From the NCBI GenBank assembly GCA_017396925.1, contig JAFQKM010000069.1:1-7706 (forward strand): 7,706 nt of DNA, read 5' to 3'. The stretch comes from Clostridia bacterium (GTDB lineage: Bacteria > Bacillota > Clostridia > Oscillospirales > Butyricicoccaceae). The notes below the pieces were generated by a model. It did not search any database. It saw nothing but the letters and a program-made list of their open reading frames with translations, and was not told the DNA's origin. Position numbers and translations under genes: made by a program. Positions 6,129-7,706 of the stretch are shown here, piece after piece; the first letter of the stretch is position 1; each line of letters starts with the position of its first letter.

Positions 6129-6241
6129 TGTCATTCCGGCAGCGTACAGGAATAAGATCCTTCGACTGCGCTCACTAGCGCCGCAGCGCTGTGCATGCGA
6201 GCAACCGCCGAAGGCGGCTCTTGGCGAGTCGTAGGATGACA
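6129..6241. repeat. Compound hairpin intergenic repeat, about 113 bases
   Basis: Outer arms TGTCAT (6129-6134) and ATGACA (6236-6241) flank the element. An inner pair of 11-base arms (6157-6167 with 6227-6237) matches at 10 of 11 positions. Within it are a hairpin at 6177-6190 (5-base stem, loop CGCA) and another at 6199-6220 (GAGC/GCTC plus CCGCC/GGCGG, with a two-base bulge). The phrases GATCCTTCGACTGCGCTCA and GGATGACA resemble an interspersed element frequent between genes in gut Clostridia. No gene was seen in 6085-6308; this element and the terminator account for most of it. Confidence 0.55.
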
Positions 6242-6257
6242 GCGTGGAAATACAGAA

Positions 6258-6292
6258 AACGGCCCCGATCCAGAATGCCGATCGGGGCCGTT
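6258..6292. terminator. Bidirectional rho-independent terminator between convergent genes
   Basis: A perfect 13-base stem (6258-6270 with 6280-6292) encloses a nine-base loop. On the plus strand it is followed by GGTTTTGTTTT; on the minus strand by a run reading TTTTCTGTATTT. It lies 16 bases beyond the stop of the leftward lectin gene and 174 bases after the permease stop, so it can end both transcripts. Confidence 0.88.
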
Positions 6293-6308
6293 GGTTTTGT
6301 TTTGGGGA

Positions 6309-7706
6309 TCAGTTGAGCTTGAGTTTGGAGGTCAGTGCCGAAGCGGCAGAGCCGGTCTTTGCGGTGCCCGATGTGGTGGGCGCCAGGATGACCGAGGTCG
6401 AGCCGCCCAGCGCCGAGGTCAGCGACGAAGTGCCCGAGCTGCCCTTGACATTGATCTGGGGCTGGGTGTTGATGACATCCTGGGTATTCTGATTGTCGTG
6501 ATACTTGCTGAAGTCGGGCAGAGGGACTTCGAAATACAGCTCGTTCTGATAAAGGCCGCAGTCGCATCTCTGCATGAACTTGAAGGTCGATCCGCCGGCG
6601 TAGGTCCAGCTGTTGCCGAAGCCGCTGTTGTAGGTGTGGCTGTGGATCTTATAGAGGATCTTGGTGGGTACCTGTACCGATACGATCTTGCCGGGGACAT
6701 TCGAGCGGGGATCAAAGGCGGCGTCCTTGGCCCAGCTGAAATCGGGCGCCAGCTCGCTGAGCAGGGGGTTGCCGTTGGAGGAGGGGCGCTCGCGGGCGTC
6801 GGCCACCGAGCCGGGGATGGCGGTGGAGCTGGGGGTTGTGGGGACCTTATAGGTTAGGGTGCCATATTCGACCACTTCCACATCCTGAACGATGCAGTTC
6901 CGGGAAAGGGTGAAGATGGAGCGGCTGCTCTGCAGCCAGTTGTAGAGGCTGGAGCAATCGAGGGTGCGTACCGTGAAGCTGGTGGTCGATTCCAGCTTGA
7001 ACTTCTGATAGGAAGCGCCGTCGACGGCGTAGCTGACACAGGCTTCGCTCCTGCGGACGTCGAGGTAATAGCCGTTTTTACTGACGATCTGATAATACCC
7101 GTCGAGGGTGGGCATCAGATACCATTCCTGGCGGTCGTTGCCGTTCTGGACGGTGTATTGGGAGACCTTCGCGCCGACCGAATGGCTCTCGACCGTCAGA
7201 GCCTTGCCCGAACGGTCGTTGATGATGCGGCAGTAGCCGTTGTCGAGAAAATCGATGGAAAAGAGCTGGGCGTTGGTCAGATTCTTGCTGAACAGGCGGG
7301 CCTTGGCATAGTTGGCTGTGCTGGCCCACTTGATCTCCAGGGCCTGGGCGGTGTTGCTTGTGGGCAGGATATAATACTGGAAGCCTTCGTTGGCCTGGGG
7401 GCTGACCGGGACGAAGCGCCACTTCTGCGCCTTCGAGCCGTTGAAATCCCAGATCTGCACATTGGTGTCGTTGGCAGCCGAGCCGCCCGAGACGTCGAGG
7501 TATTTGCCGCACTTGGCTTTGATATACCAATAGCCGTCGTGGGTGGGGATCAGCTCCCATTTCTGTGCATCGGAGTTGTTCTGTTCATACTGCCATACGT
7601 TGGCGCCGGCATGGGTGGCGCCGCCCTGTACGTCAAGGGCTTTACCCGAATGCTCGTTGACGATGGTGCACCAGCCGTCGCGCCAGGTGACCCTGAACTT
7701 CTGCGC
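6309..7706 (-). CDS. Ricin-type beta-trefoil lectin-repeat protein, N-terminus outside the window
   Basis: The last 465 residues of a protein that continues past the right edge; it ends with TGA at 6311-6309. Residues 1 to about 240 hold repeats of the ricin B (CBM13) type, each with a G-K-x-L-D-V or similar strand and a Q-x-W/F motif: residues 2-4, 48-50, 94-96, 147-149, 193-195 and 234-236. That fits about two three-lobed beta-trefoils, which in known proteins bind galactose- or xylose-type glycans. The later copies are weaker (QLF, QKF), so some lobes may not bind sugar. From about 240 to 465 there is an unrecognised region with an RCDCG motif, a Pro/Asn-rich stretch and a Ser/Thr/Ala/Gly-rich tail. 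Such lectin repeats usually sit on secreted or surface proteins, but the signal peptide would be outside the window. A GTG at 7460 is not the start, because the repeat pattern continues through it without a break. An attached catalytic domain further upstream is possible. Confidence 0.85.
   Translation of the reverse strand, partial: AQKFRVTWRDGWCTIVNEHSGKALDVQGGATHAGANVWQYEQNNSDAQKWELIPTHDGYWYIKAKCGKYLDVSGGSAANDTNVQIWDFNGSKAQKWRFVPVSPQANEGFQYYILPTSNTAQALEIKWASTANYAKARLFSKNLTNAQLFSIDFLDNGYCRIINDRSGKALTVESHSVGAKVSQYTVQNGNDRQEWYLMPTLDGYYQIVSKNGYYLDVRRSEACVSYAVDGASYQKFKLESTTSFTVRTLDCSSLYNWLQSSRSIFTLSRNCIVQDVEVVEYGTLTYKVPTTPSSTAIPGSVADARERPSSNGNPLLSELAPDFSWAKDAAFDPRSNVPGKIVSVQVPTKILYKIHSHTYNSGFGNSWTYAGGSTFKFMQRCDCGLYQNELYFEVPLPDFSKYHDNQNTQDVINTQPQINVKGSSGTSSLTSALGGSTSVILAPTTSGTAKTGSAASALTSKLKLN

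Noticed and set aside
6291..6857. Plus-strand frame of 188 codons over the lectin gene
   Set aside because: It begins inside the terminator region and has no recognisable domain; the minus strand holds the lectin gene.
7458..7460. GTG as start of the lectin-repeat gene
   Set aside because: The frame continues upstream to the window edge with intact Q-x-W repeats, and the GTG codes for a valine within a repeat.

Overview
The window reads as chromosomal DNA of a GC-rich member of the Clostridia (Bacillota), most likely a gut Oscillospiraceae/Ruminococcaceae-type organism. This is inferred from strong AAGGAGG ribosome sites, sigma-A type promoters, a YtrA-type GntR-ABC operon, ricin-type lectin repeats, and intergenic hairpin elements of a kind common in that group. 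No rRNA, tRNA, CRISPR array, insertion sequence or phage gene was seen.

Layout. At the left edge a leftward gene begins at base 20; only its first six codons are inside. A 309-base AT-rich divergent region (21-329) carries the promoter of an N-acyl-D-amino-acid deacylase (330-1925, +). A strong terminator hairpin (1965-1993) ends directly against the ribosome site of a GNAT acetyltransferase (2008-2526, +), which has its own terminator (2531-2566). A non-coding stretch (2567-2934) holds two hairpin repeat elements and then a well-formed control region: three direct repeats at 11-base spacing, an extended -10 promoter and an inverted repeat over the expected transcription start. It drives a three-gene operon: YtrA-type GntR regulator (2935-3303), ABC ATPase (3300-4196) and a nine-helix ABC permease with a large C-terminal soluble domain (4171-6084). 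The reading frames overlap (ATGA, then 26 bases), so translation is probably coupled. After a further compound hairpin element (6129-6241) a bidirectional terminator (6258-6292) separates the operon from a convergent, leftward gene (6309 to beyond 7706) for a ricin-type beta-trefoil repeat protein, cut by the right edge.

The main surprise is the ABC ATPase. It is complete and in frame, except that codon 38, the variable residue of the Walker A loop (GPNG-x-GKST), is an amber TAG at 3411-3413. One C-to-A change from a serine TCG codon would produce it. It may be a fresh nonsense mutation that silences the transporter, a sequencing or assembly error, or a suppressed amber codon. None of the six genes whose ends are visible uses TAG as its stop, so the sequence alone does not decide.

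Working together: the GntR protein probably represses its own operon, and the 11-base repeats suggest an added response-regulator input, as in operons for export or sensing of cell-envelope-active compounds. The deacylase and acetyltransferase are metabolic or detoxification genes with no clear link to the ABC operon.
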